Assembly: GCA_020630065.1 (NCBI GenBank)
Contig: JAHDCC010000002.1
Coordinates: 140,092 to 204,091, forward strand
DNA: 64,000 bases
DNA from: Acidimicrobiales bacterium
GTDB lineage: Bacteria; Actinomycetota; Acidimicrobiia; Acidimicrobiales; SZUA-35
Reading direction: 5' to 3'
Under the pieces are notes generated by a model, which searched no databases, was not told the origin of the DNA, and was given only the letters and a program-made list of their open reading frames with translations. Each line of letters opens with the position of its first letter. Positions within the stretch are counted from its first letter, which is position 1. Of this stretch, positions 50,607-59,190 are shown one piece after another. The translations under genes were made by a program, and so were the position numbers.

Positions 50607-51604
50607 GCAAACTAATCAACAACAAAACCGAAATAGTTGCCGACTTCATGCGTGGGCTAAAACAAAGCCACCCAGACCTCGACGTTGACATCGAGAACCG
50701 AGTTGTCTACCGAAAGACTCCTGCCGTCGGAGACAAAGTGGCACTGGTGTCAGGTGGGGGTTCCGGTCACGAACCGCTCCACAGTGGCTTCGTGGGACTT
50801 GGGATGTTGGACGCAGCATGCATGGGTGAAGTATTTACATCTCCCACCCCGCAACAGATTGTCCGGGCCATCGAAAAAGTATCAACCAGTGCTGGCGTGC
50901 TTCTAATCGTGAAAAACTACGCCGGTGACATTATGAACTTCGAGATCGCAGCAGAGCGGGCCGAACGTAACGGGATCAAGGTCAGGTCGGTAACGATCGA
51001 TGACGACGTCGCTGGAGGCAAACTTCCTAGCGACGGCGGACGAGGCATGGGCCTTACCGTCTTCGCCGAAAAGATCCTTGGCGCAGCCGCAGAAAACGGC
51101 ATGTCCCTCGACGGCCTCTGTGAGCTAGGTCAGGACCTACGAACACGAGGTCGAAGCATGGGAATCGGAATGAGCTCCTGTACACATCCAGTCGCCGGAG
51201 TCCCAACGTTCGAACTCGGAGAAGACGAAATAGAGGTCGGCATAGGAATCCACGGTGAACCTGGATGGCGCCGGGCCCGAGCTGGCTCAGCGCAAGACAC
51301 AGCCAAACTGCTAGTCGAGTCCATCCTGGCCGAACTAGCCGCACCTGAGCAAAGCTCGTTCATCGTCTTAGTGAACGGTATGGGTGGTACGCCACTCATA
51401 GAACTTTACGTAATGGCAGGAGAAATTCACCGAGAACTAATCGAACGGGGACACAGCGTCGACCGATACCTCGTAGGTTCACATATAACGTCGCTAGAAA
51501 TGGCAGGCTGCTCCCTAACACTTCTGCAATCCGACGCCGAATCGCTGAAATATTGGGACGCTCCAGTTTCCACGCCAGCTCTTAACTGGGGAGTTGCGGC
51601 ATGA
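50603..51604 (+). CDS. dhaK: Dihydroxyacetone kinase subunit DhaK (copy 1)
   Basis: A 333-residue substrate-binding subunit. The active-site His217 lies in VGIGIHGEPGW; in DhaK this residue covalently holds dihydroxyacetone. SGGGSGHEPLHSGFVGLGML (about 49-68) forms the rest of the pocket, and LVNGMGGTPLIELYVMAG is also conserved. There is no separate ribosome-binding site, and its start overlaps the preceding small frame. DhaK works with DhaL (next gene) and DhaM (two genes on) in PEP-dependent phosphorylation of dihydroxyacetone. Overlaps dhaL by 4 bp. Confidence 0.95.
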   Translation: MSKLINNKTEIVADFMRGLKQSHPDLDVDIENRVVYRKTPAVGDKVALVSGGGSGHEPLHSGFVGLGMLDAACMGEVFTSPTPQQIVRAIEKVSTSAGVLLIVKNYAGDIMNFEIAAERAERNGIKVRSVTIDDDVAGGKLPSDGGRGMGLTVFAEKILGAAAENGMSLDGLCELGQDLRTRGRSMGIGMSSCTHPVAGVPTFELGEDEIEVGIGIHGEPGWRRARAGSAQDTAKLLVESILAELAAPEQSSFIVLVNGMGGTPLIELYVMAGEIHRELIERGHSVDRYLVGSHITSLEMAGCSLTLLQSDAESLKYWDAPVSTPALNWGVAA

Positions 51605-52242
51605 ACATAACGGCATCAGAACTGAAAACATGGCTACTGCAATACGGCCAGCTGCTTATAGAACAAACCGAATATTTAACCAAGCTTGACTCCGCCATCG
51701 GCGACGCTGATCATGGCGTAAATATGCAACGAGGGGCTACCGCCATGCGGCAAACCCTCACCGAAACTACAAAAACCGCACCCAGCGAACTCCTCGAAGA
51801 AGTAGCTGAAGCGGTGCTCGAAGGTATCGGGGGCGCCGCAGGCCCGCTCTACGCATCACTATTTTTTGGTATGGCCGGAGCCGTCGACGGTGAAACATCA
51901 GTTACGCCACAACAACTCGGTGACGCCTTACAAGCCGGAGTGGACTCTCTGGCTGCCCGCGGTCGGGCAGAACGTGGTGACAAGACAATGTTCGACGCTG
52001 CCGGCCCAGCCATCGAAGCATTTCGACAAACGTTAGACGCAGGAGATGACCTAAACACGGCGATCGAAGCGGCGGAATCAGCGGCAAACCTTGGTCGTGA
52101 CGAAACCGCCCCAATGCAGGCCCGTAAAGGTAGGGCAAGTTACCTTGGCCCACGCTCAGTCGGTCACATCGACCCCGGTGCCACATCAGTGGCCCTACTA
52201 TTTGAGGCGCTAACCGAGCTCTCCGGAACGGAGAACTCATGA
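51601..52242 (+). CDS. dhaL: Dihydroxyacetone kinase subunit DhaL (copy 1)
   Basis: A 213-residue ADP-binding subunit. The metal/phosphate motif is LDSAIGDADHGVNMQRG at about 29-45; it has the His and Asn of the PTS-type DhaL, in which tightly bound ADP is rephosphorylated by DhaM. IGGAAGPLYASLFFGMAGAV, RGDKTMFDAAGPAIEAF and RKGRASYLGPRSVGHIDPG complete the family pattern. Both ends overlap neighbours by 4 bp. Confidence 0.95.
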   Translation: MNITASELKTWLLQYGQLLIEQTEYLTKLDSAIGDADHGVNMQRGATAMRQTLTETTKTAPSELLEEVAEAVLEGIGGAAGPLYASLFFGMAGAVDGETSVTPQQLGDALQAGVDSLAARGRAERGDKTMFDAAGPAIEAFRQTLDAGDDLNTAIEAAESAANLGRDETAPMQARKGRASYLGPRSVGHIDPGATSVALLFEALTELSGTENS

Positions 52243-54716
52243 TCGGAATTGTTATAGTTTCGCACAGTCTGGCGCTAGCGGAAGCCGCCCACGACTTTGC
52301 CTCAACCATGGCTCCTAACTCGTCGCTAAAGGTAGAGATCGCAGCCGGAGATGCCCAAGGCGAACTTGGAACATCAGCCACCAAAATTGCGAGCGCCATA
52401 AAACGGGCGGCCAGCGGCGACGGTGTCTGGGTCGTGGTCGACCTCGGAAGCGCGCTTCTCAACTCAGAAATGGCAGTAGACCTAGCCGGTGCCAGTAACT
52501 ACGAAATCGTCGTTTCGGCAAGCTCGCTCGTCGAAGGACTTACCGCCGCTATGGCCACCGCAGCGAGAGGGGCATCGTTAACCGAGGTCGAACTCGAAGC
52601 GTGTCGGGCATCAAATTTGCAGCAGCTATCTCTGCCAGAAACACCCCAACCTGATGTTTGGTCCGGGTGGGATGACGCAGCTGCGCTTGAAACAACCGCC
52701 CGAATCGTGGACAAAAACGGTCTCCACGCCCGCCCATCAGCCCGCCTAGCGCAAGCCGTTGCCTCATTCGATGCGCAGGTACGGATTCGTAACTCGTCTC
52801 GAAGTGGGCCGTTCGTCGACGCATCGAGTATCACAAACTTAATGACACTCGGAGCATCCGCCGGCGACGTCATGACGATCGAATCATGCGGACGGCAGGC
52901 TCAAGAAACACTTGACCAGCTCCGTGACTTGCTATCAGACGGAACAAACCCGGCGGAGTCAAACCCCGAACAGGAACTGATTGGTGTCTCCTCGGGTGTT
53001 GCCGTAGGCCCAGTGGTTCGGGCCAACCGATCTCGAACCGACTGGATGCACGCCACCTACGAAGCTCTAAGTGTTTCCGAGGAGCAAGATCGATTTAACG
53101 CAGCATTGGAGGCAGTCAAAGAAGAACTGCTACACCTGGCTGCGCTTACCCGAGCTACCACAGGCGATTCTGAGGCATTGATCATCGATTCAGCCCGGAA
53201 CATTCTCGACGATTTCCAACTGCTAAACCCGGTACGAAACGAAATCCAAACCGGTACGTCTGCGCTCCAAGCCTGGGTAGTCGAAGTTTCATCATTGCTG
53301 GCTCGAGTTGAAAGTCTGCCCGAACCCTACCAACGTCAACGAGCAACCGACATCCGGGACTTGCGTGACCGAGTAGCGGCTGAACTGGCAGGAGTACCTG
53401 CCAGCCTGGAAGATCTCAAATCGGGCATCATAGTTGCCGCCGAGCTATCGGCAGCCGATGTCGCTCAACTAGACCCAAAGAGTTGCCTCGGAATAGCGAC
53501 GACCCACGGCTCCAGAACATCGCATGCATCGATTCTCGCTCGTAGCCTTTCTATCCCCGCGATAGTTGGCGTATCAGCAGAAACCATCGAAGCCCTCATC
53601 GGCCGAACAGTGTTGCTCGATGCGTCAGCCAGTGAGATCATCGTAGACCCGACAGACGAACAGATCGAACAGCGAACATTGGTGAACGAGTCAAACTCGC
53701 TAACCGAACACGAAGATCAAGCGGCATCGGAACAAAAGGTTGCAAGTCATCCAGTCACCACAAGCGACGGACTTGCTATCTCGGTAGGGGCGAACGTAGC
53801 GCTACCCGACCAGGCGGTCGAGGCTCGAGCTGCTGGTGCCGACAGCGTCGGGCTTCTTCGCACCGAGTTCATGTTTGCCAACTGGGCTGAGGCCCCAAGT
53901 GCCGACCAGCACTATCAGGCATACGCCGATATCGCCAACAAGCTCGATGGGCGGCCCCTGACGATAAGAACCTTTGACAGTGCAAACGACAAACCAATTA
54001 GTTTCCTCGGAGGAAACCTTTCTGAAGGTCCTCGCGGTCTGCAGCTAAGTTTGGCCTATCCACGGGTCCTAGGTGATCAACTATCGGCCATAGCGAGACT
54101 TTCGTTCGAAACCCCGGTAAGGCTCCTGTTTCCCTATGTCACAAATGCACGAGAGATAACCGAGGTTAAAAACCTGTTGGTCAAGGTGGCAAAGACACAT
54201 ACGTCTTCGTCTGTTCTTGATTCTCTCAAACTTGGTGCCATGATCGAAGCCCCAGGGGCAGTACTCGATATCAAAGCGATAGCCGAAGAAGTCGATTTCT
54301 TAAGCATCGGAACAAACGATCTATCGTCGGAAATGTTCGGCTTAGATCGGAGAGACCCTGGAGCGTATTCCACCTTGTCTGCGTTCGACCCGGCGGTCCT
54401 TCGATTGCTTAAAATCGTTGCCACCGAACGAGAAGAGCTACCGATATCGGTCTGTGGTGAGCTTGCTAATGAGCAAGACGCAGTGCCACTTCTTATTGGT
54501 CTAGGGATCGATCAGTTAAGTGTTCGGCCATCAAAGGTCTCGCTCGTCAAAGACGAAGTCACTCGATGGGCAAAGTCTGAGGCGACAGACCTCGCAACGA
54601 AAGCGCTTGAACTCCGAAACGGGGAACAAGTTCGTGACCTCGTACAGCAGGTTAGAGCCAACCGCGGGTTGGAAGCCATATTAGAAAGAGAGAAGATCGT
54701 TGAAGAAACTGATTAA
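52239..54716 (+). CDS. dhaM: DhaM fused to HPr and complete PTS Enzyme I
   Basis: An 825-residue phosphotransferase made of three modules. Residues 1 to about 130 are the mannose-type EIIA/DhaM domain with His9 (VSHSLAL). About 145-230 is HPr with His163 in NGLHARPSARLAQAV. About 245-825 is Enzyme I: phospho-His429 in GSRTSHASILARSL, then the PEP-binding half with VGLLRTEFMF, LSIGTNDLSSEMFG and the catalytic Cys739 in SVCGEL. E. coli DhaM (about 472 residues) carries only the first half of Enzyme I and depends on cellular EI; this one has the PEP-binding half too, so it can by itself pass phosphate from PEP to DhaL. No other PTS gene is in the window. Confidence 0.93.
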   Translation: MIGIVIVSHSLALAEAAHDFASTMAPNSSLKVEIAAGDAQGELGTSATKIASAIKRAASGDGVWVVVDLGSALLNSEMAVDLAGASNYEIVVSASSLVEGLTAAMATAARGASLTEVELEACRASNLQQLSLPETPQPDVWSGWDDAAALETTARIVDKNGLHARPSARLAQAVASFDAQVRIRNSSRSGPFVDASSITNLMTLGASAGDVMTIESCGRQAQETLDQLRDLLSDGTNPAESNPEQELIGVSSGVAVGPVVRANRSRTDWMHATYEALSVSEEQDRFNAALEAVKEELLHLAALTRATTGDSEALIIDSARNILDDFQLLNPVRNEIQTGTSALQAWVVEVSSLLARVESLPEPYQRQRATDIRDLRDRVAAELAGVPASLEDLKSGIIVAAELSAADVAQLDPKSCLGIATTHGSRTSHASILARSLSIPAIVGVSAETIEALIGRTVLLDASASEIIVDPTDEQIEQRTLVNESNSLTEHEDQAASEQKVASHPVTTSDGLAISVGANVALPDQAVEARAAGADSVGLLRTEFMFANWAEAPSADQHYQAYADIANKLDGRPLTIRTFDSANDKPISFLGGNLSEGPRGLQLSLAYPRVLGDQLSAIARLSFETPVRLLFPYVTNAREITEVKNLLVKVAKTHTSSSVLDSLKLGAMIEAPGAVLDIKAIAEEVDFLSIGTNDLSSEMFGLDRRDPGAYSTLSAFDPAVLRLLKIVATEREELPISVCGELANEQDAVPLLIGLGIDQLSVRPSKVSLVKDEVTRWAKSEATDLATKALELRNGEQVRDLVQQVRANRGLEAILEREKIVEETD

Positions 54717-55722
54717 TGATCCGGCCAATGTCTTGGCTGATGCACTCAACGGTGTCGAAGCGGTTCACGCATCGACCCTAGTAGTGTCTCGAGACCCAGA
54801 CTTTGTTCGCCGTATTGACAGCCCAGTTGCAGGAAAAGTTGCACTAGTTTCCGGAGGTGGATCCGGGCACGAGCCTCTCCACACCGGATTCGTTGGGCCG
54901 GGAATGCTCGACGTATCGGTTACCGGCGCGATTTTCGCATCGCCGTCGGCTAATCAGATACACGACGCGGCAAAGTCGGTGGCTACCGAAGCCGGCGTTC
55001 TTTTCATCGTCAAGAACTACACCGGTGATCGTCTGAACTTTCAGATGGCAGCAGACCTTCTCGAAGCTTCAGGCATCCCGACTGAGACCGTCATCGTGAA
55101 CGACGATGTCGCCGTCGAGGACTCAACCCACACGGCCGGTCGGCGGGGGACCGGTGGAACAGTGATGGTTGAAAAGATCGCAGGAGCCGCTGCCGAAGCA
55201 GGAAAACCGTTAGCTGAGGTCGCAGAGATTGCCCGATCAGTTAACAAAGACGTGGCGAGCATGGGACTAGCGCTGTCCTCTTCGACAGTGCCCCATATCG
55301 GTACTCCAAACTTTGATATCGGCCCCGACGAAGTAGAAATCGGTATCGGTATCCACGGTGAGCCCGGACGACGACGAATCAAGGTCCAACCAGCCAAAGA
55401 GCTACTAGCTGAACTCGCAGACGCCGTATTTGACGACCTCCAACTGGCCGAAGGTGACCGAATTGTCGCCTTAGTTAACGGTCTCGGCGGAACACCTCTT
55501 ATCGAGCTCTACGTGATGGCAGGCGAACTCGCCGACTATTGCAAAGCTAGAGGCGTCATTATCGAACGATCGGTTGTTGGTTCCTACGTCACCGCTTTGG
55601 AGATGGCAGGTTGCACCATCACATTACTTCGAGTCAACGAGTCTCTCCTCAACTTGTGGGATGCACCAGTGTCAACCCCAGCACTGAATTGGAAAGCCTC
55701 AGACCGAGCCGCCAGTTCATAG
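54700..55722 (+). CDS. Dihydroxyacetone kinase subunit DhaK (copy 2)
   Basis: A 340-residue DhaK paralogue. The covalent-binding His219 is present (IGIGIHGEPGRRR), as are SGGGSGHEPLHTGFVGPGML and VNGLGGTPLIELYVMAG. It differs from copy 1 in many surface positions, so it is an old duplication, not a recent one. TTG start within the end of dhaM (17-bp overlap), with AGAGAGAAG just upstream. The Lys/Asn-rich N-terminus KKLINDPANVLADALNG is typical. A different ketose, such as erythrulose, is a possible substrate. Confidence 0.9.
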   Translation: MKKLINDPANVLADALNGVEAVHASTLVVSRDPDFVRRIDSPVAGKVALVSGGGSGHEPLHTGFVGPGMLDVSVTGAIFASPSANQIHDAAKSVATEAGVLFIVKNYTGDRLNFQMAADLLEASGIPTETVIVNDDVAVEDSTHTAGRRGTGGTVMVEKIAGAAAEAGKPLAEVAEIARSVNKDVASMGLALSSSTVPHIGTPNFDIGPDEVEIGIGIHGEPGRRRIKVQPAKELLAELADAVFDDLQLAEGDRIVALVNGLGGTPLIELYVMAGELADYCKARGVIIERSVVGSYVTALEMAGCTITLLRVNESLLNLWDAPVSTPALNWKASDRAASS

Positions 55723-55738
55723 AAACCTCATAAACCCA

Positions 55739-56386
55739 ATGAAAGACCAGCAGATGATTACTCAAAACCAAGTCCGTCAATGGATGAGCCTTTACCACCA
55801 AAACATTAACGCCAACGCCGATGAACTCAATCGGCTTGACGCTGCGATCGGTGACGGCGATTTTGGCGCCAGCATGCAACGCGGACTAGACGCGGTTGCC
55901 ATCGCACTGGATGAGCTTGAAGACAACACCATCGGTGGTCTGCTTCGAACGACCGGGTCGACCATCGTGTCTGCCATTGGGGGTACTAGCGGCCCTCTAG
56001 TAGGTTCTCTGTTCCTAAAAGCCGGAATGAAAATTGGTGACGTCGAAGAATGCAGCCTTGCCCAACTCGCTGAAGGGCTGCAGGCGGGAGCCCAGGGAAT
56101 TATGGACCTCGGTGGAGCAGCACCGGGAGATAAAACAATGATCGATGCGCTTGTACCAGCGGTAGAAGCGCTCACAAAAGCCTCCGAAGCAGGGGACGAT
56201 TTGGAAACAGCGGTAAAGAAGGCGGCAATTGCAGCTGCTGACGGTGCCGAGGCGACCAAAGAGTTAGTTGCTCGGCGAGGGCGAGCGAGTTACACCGGCG
56301 ATGGGGGACAAGACTCCCTCGACGCTGGCGCCCAAGGCATGAACATTTTGTTCACGGCCTTGGAAACGACAGTGATTTCGAGCTGA
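55739..56386 (+). CDS. DhaL-like kinase subunit (copy 2), divergent metal motif
   Basis: A 215-residue DhaL paralogue. The three metal-binding Asp residues are kept in RLDAAIGDGDFGASMQRG, but the His and Asn of the usual DHGxNM motif are replaced by Phe and Ser. The remainder is regular: IGGTSGPLVGSLFLKAG, PGDKTMIDALVPAVEAL and RRGRASYTGDG. It may use ADP/ATP differently from copy 1, or be phosphorylated by the same DhaM. It begins 16 bp after dhaK copy 2; a second ATG five codons on is an alternative start. Confidence 0.88.
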   Translation: MKDQQMITQNQVRQWMSLYHQNINANADELNRLDAAIGDGDFGASMQRGLDAVAIALDELEDNTIGGLLRTTGSTIVSAIGGTSGPLVGSLFLKAGMKIGDVEECSLAQLAEGLQAGAQGIMDLGGAAPGDKTMIDALVPAVEALTKASEAGDDLETAVKKAAIAAADGAEATKELVARRGRASYTGDGGQDSLDAGAQGMNILFTALETTVISS

Positions 56387-56451
56387 GCTTGAAAATCGCA
56401 AGCGTAACAAACCGTAAAAAAGATCCACAAGCAATAGCAAAGGGAGAGAGT

Positions 56452-58038
56452 ATGACAGCAACAGAAAACGAAGCTACAACCGAAGAATCAAACGAGACTC
56501 TGGTAAGTCGCCGGAGCTTGTTTCGAGGCGGTTTAGGTCTCGGAGCTGGTGTCGCGCTGGGTGGCGTTCTCGCCGCATGTTCTAGTGGCGATGGAAGCGC
56601 CGGAGGTTCAAACGGCGACGACCCAATCGACGTCGATAACGTCGACGCGGAAGACCCACTTCGCGGTAGCAACGAAACAAACATGCAAGGCAAAACCGTG
56701 GAAATGGGATTTGCCGTTCTTGCAGGGTGGCCTCCAAGCCAAGCTGCCGTCGAGCTCTACCCAGAGTTCGCTAAATATGCAAAAGAGAAATTCGGTTACA
56801 CCACCACGGTTAAGAAAACTGAAGCTGGCTTTGACAAGTTGTTCCAACAGCTAGCACCAGGCCTCTCTTCCGGTTCTCAAGAAAACAACATCATGATCTC
56901 GGACTCACAGTGGTTGGGTGCGTTCGCTGAGCGTGACTGGATCGTCCGGGCTGAAGACGTTTACGCCATCAACCCAGACCTCGACCTCGACCCATACAGC
57001 AGCTTGGTACGAAAAACATACCAGGAATACCCAGACGGGTCAGGAACACGTTGGGGCTTCCCTCAGATGCCTGACACCCAGGGTCTGTTCATGCGTCTCG
57101 ACATGTTGGAAGACGAAGCTAACCAGACAGCGTTCGAAGAGCAGTACGGCAAGAAACTGCCGACAACGTACGAAGAATTCGAACCGATGACCATGGTTGA
57201 ATACGAAGAAATCTTCGAATTCTTCAACCGTCCCGAAGAGGGTATGCATGGCACCGCCATGATGTACGGCAAGGATTACGACTCGTTCTCTTGTGCCTAC
57301 CATCCATATGCCTACACCACAGGAGACATCTGGAATCCGGAGACCGGCGAAGTAATTGGTTTCCTTAACACCGACGATCACGCGACGGCTCTTGAATACT
57401 TTGTGTCACTACAGAAGTACCAGCCTCCAGGATCTGAAGCTAACGGCATCGGAACCATGATCGACCTCTTCACCGAAGAGAAAGTCTTCTCTGCAATGCA
57501 GTGGTTGGCTGTTGGTCTTGCTATGGACGGCGACGGTAAACTCGAAGGCAAGATCCTTGCTGTACCTCACCCTAAATTTGAATTCCCTGACGGCTCTATC
57601 GACGTCATCGGAGCGATGGGTGGACAGCCATGGGTGATCAACAAGTTTAACGACGACGATCACATGCGAGTTGCCATCGACTTCTTGCGCTGGTGGTACT
57701 CCGACGACGCTCAGGCGAAGTTCGAAGATGCAGGTGGTCTTCCATGGACCGCAGACAAGGTAAACGCTGAAGGTTTCGAAGACAGCAAGTACTACGCTCG
57801 AGCGTTTAAAGAGATGCTGGGCGAAGACAAGTCTCGGGATTTCTGGCACTTACCTCAATACGCAGAACTACTTGCAATTCAGCAGGAAGCGTACAACAAA
57901 TATGCTGCCGACCCTGATGCCTTTGATCCAAAACGAGTTCTGGACTTCATCGCTGTGAAGCAGCAAGAAATCCTTCTCGACAATGGTGTTACTGACGTGG
58001 CGATTCCTGATGAGCTGAAGGACATAACGCTCGAATAA
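56452..58038 (+). CDS. Tat-exported ABC transporter substrate-binding lipoprotein
   Basis: A 528-residue family-1 extracellular binding protein. The signal peptide has a twin-arginine motif SRRSLFRGGL (Arg20-Arg21) and a lipobox GVLAAC with Cys43, so it is folded inside the cell before export and then lipid-anchored. The ATG at 56452 follows GGGAGAGAG; a longer frame from 56389 has no such site. The domain starts VEMGFAVLAGWPPSQAAVEL and is long for a sugar-binding protein, as in polyol systems. It is the first gene of an ABC cassette (binding protein, two permeases, small membrane protein, two ATPases) whose layout resembles the glycerol importer of rhizobia. Confidence 0.85.
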   Translation: MTATENEATTEESNETLVSRRSLFRGGLGLGAGVALGGVLAACSSGDGSAGGSNGDDPIDVDNVDAEDPLRGSNETNMQGKTVEMGFAVLAGWPPSQAAVELYPEFAKYAKEKFGYTTTVKKTEAGFDKLFQQLAPGLSSGSQENNIMISDSQWLGAFAERDWIVRAEDVYAINPDLDLDPYSSLVRKTYQEYPDGSGTRWGFPQMPDTQGLFMRLDMLEDEANQTAFEEQYGKKLPTTYEEFEPMTMVEYEEIFEFFNRPEEGMHGTAMMYGKDYDSFSCAYHPYAYTTGDIWNPETGEVIGFLNTDDHATALEYFVSLQKYQPPGSEANGIGTMIDLFTEEKVFSAMQWLAVGLAMDGDGKLEGKILAVPHPKFEFPDGSIDVIGAMGGQPWVINKFNDDDHMRVAIDFLRWWYSDDAQAKFEDAGGLPWTADKVNAEGFEDSKYYARAFKEMLGEDKSRDFWHLPQYAELLAIQQEAYNKYAADPDAFDPKRVLDFIAVKQQEILLDNGVTDVAIPDELKDITLE

Positions 58039-58051
58039 GTTTCCCCCCTTG

Positions 58052-58139
58052 GCCCGTCCTTCACTGGTGTCGTGTTAAAGCACCAGTGAAGGCGGGCTCC
58101 CCTCCTCAACGGCAAAGCCTTCAAATTTTGACCGTTGAG
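58052..58139 (+). promoter_or_regulatory. Tandem hairpins after the Tat binding protein
   Basis: The first hairpin has a perfect 12-bp inner stem (58058-58069 with 58081-58092) extended by GCCCG/CGGGC (58052-58056 with 58093-58097) across a one-base bulge. The second has 8-bp arms CTCAACGG/CCGTTGAG (58105-58112 with 58132-58139) and a 19-nt loop. No T-run follows the first; the second overlaps a promoter-like TTGACC. Confidence 0.65.
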
Positions 58140-58157
58140 AGATGTACTCAGTATAAA
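58128..58157 (+). promoter_or_regulatory. Internal promoter before the polyol permease genes
   Basis: TTGACC (58128-58133) and TATAAA (58152-58157) are 18 bp apart, close to sigma-70 consensus. It would provide separate transcription of the permease and ATPase genes downstream of the hairpins, with about 40 nt of leader before the permease ATG at 58204. Read from sequence only. Confidence 0.5.
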
Positions 58158-58203
58158 ACCAAATTGCCATACGGGAGCGAGTTGATCGTTCTGGAGACTA
58201 ATT

Positions 58204-59184
58204 ATGACAACAACACCAATAAGTACTTCGGATACAGAATTGCCGGCGGGACCTGGCGCAACTGCATCTAACAAGACAAAATCGCCCAAAAAGTCCAAAT
58301 CTTCAGCTAGCGGCCATCGGTCGCCATGGTTTGGACGTTCCCTTCTAGCGCCAGTATTGGCATTCTTCATTGCGCTAAATGTCATCCCAACGGTGTGGAT
58401 GATCGGCTTGGGGTTCTACAAATACACGCTGAATTTAGGTGACCCACGATATGTAGGCACCGACAATTTCACCGACATTTTCACCGATCAAGAGCTTTGG
58501 GGTGCCTTTAGTAGAACCCTCATTTTCATGGTGTCGGCGGTCGGAATCGAAGTTTCGCTCGGAGCCGCCATCGGTTTCTTGTTCTGGGGTAGTAGTAAAA
58601 TGCCTGGTCGTCGTTTGGCGTTGACGCTGATGTTCGCTCCTATGGTTATGGCCCCTATTGCGAGTGGTCAGTTCTGGAAACTGATTTACGAACCATCCTT
58701 TGGTGTCATCAATGACCTACTCGGAAAAGTGGGTGTCGACCCTATCAGTTTCCTCACCGACCCTGACTGGGCGTTTCGAGCAGTGCTGTTCGTCGATGTT
58801 TGGATGTGGACTCCGTTCATGATCTTGATGACACTCGCCGCTTTGGGGTCAGTACCATCGGCCGAGCTCGAAGCCGCCGAAATCGACCGACTGAACTCGT
58901 TTGAACGCATCCGATACGTGATCTGGCCTAACGGAAAATTCATTCTCATGCTCGGTGTTTTGCTTCGAACAATCGACGCATTCAAAACCACCGATCTGGT
59001 TCAAACAATGACCGAAGGTGGACCTGGTGATTCAACCGAATTCGTCGGGTTTGCCCTCTTTCGCCAAGCGTTCAACAGCCTTAACTTGGGCTACTCGTCG
59101 GCGGTAGCCCTCGTCCTTCTAATTATCGCTATCGCCTTTACATCCATCTATCTCTACGTCCTTAACCTCAGTCGGAGTAAGTAA
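58204..59184 (+). CDS. Polyol/sugar-type ABC transporter permease 1 (MalF/UgpA-like)
   Basis: A 326-residue membrane protein. A soluble Ser/Thr/Lys-rich N-terminus of about 40 residues precedes six membrane segments. The ATPase-contact motif EAAEIDRLNSFERIRYVIWP near residues 223-242 corresponds to the EAA loop of this family. It pairs with permease 2 just downstream. RBS GGAG 8 bp before the ATG. Analogue of GlpP in the rhizobial glycerol importer by position. Confidence 0.9.
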   Translation: MTTTPISTSDTELPAGPGATASNKTKSPKKSKSSASGHRSPWFGRSLLAPVLAFFIALNVIPTVWMIGLGFYKYTLNLGDPRYVGTDNFTDIFTDQELWGAFSRTLIFMVSAVGIEVSLGAAIGFLFWGSSKMPGRRLALTLMFAPMVMAPIASGQFWKLIYEPSFGVINDLLGKVGVDPISFLTDPDWAFRAVLFVDVWMWTPFMILMTLAALGSVPSAELEAAEIDRLNSFERIRYVIWPNGKFILMLGVLLRTIDAFKTTDLVQTMTEGGPGDSTEFVGFALFRQAFNSLNLGYSSAVALVLLIIAIAFTSIYLYVLNLSRSK

Positions 59185-59190
59185 TAAATC

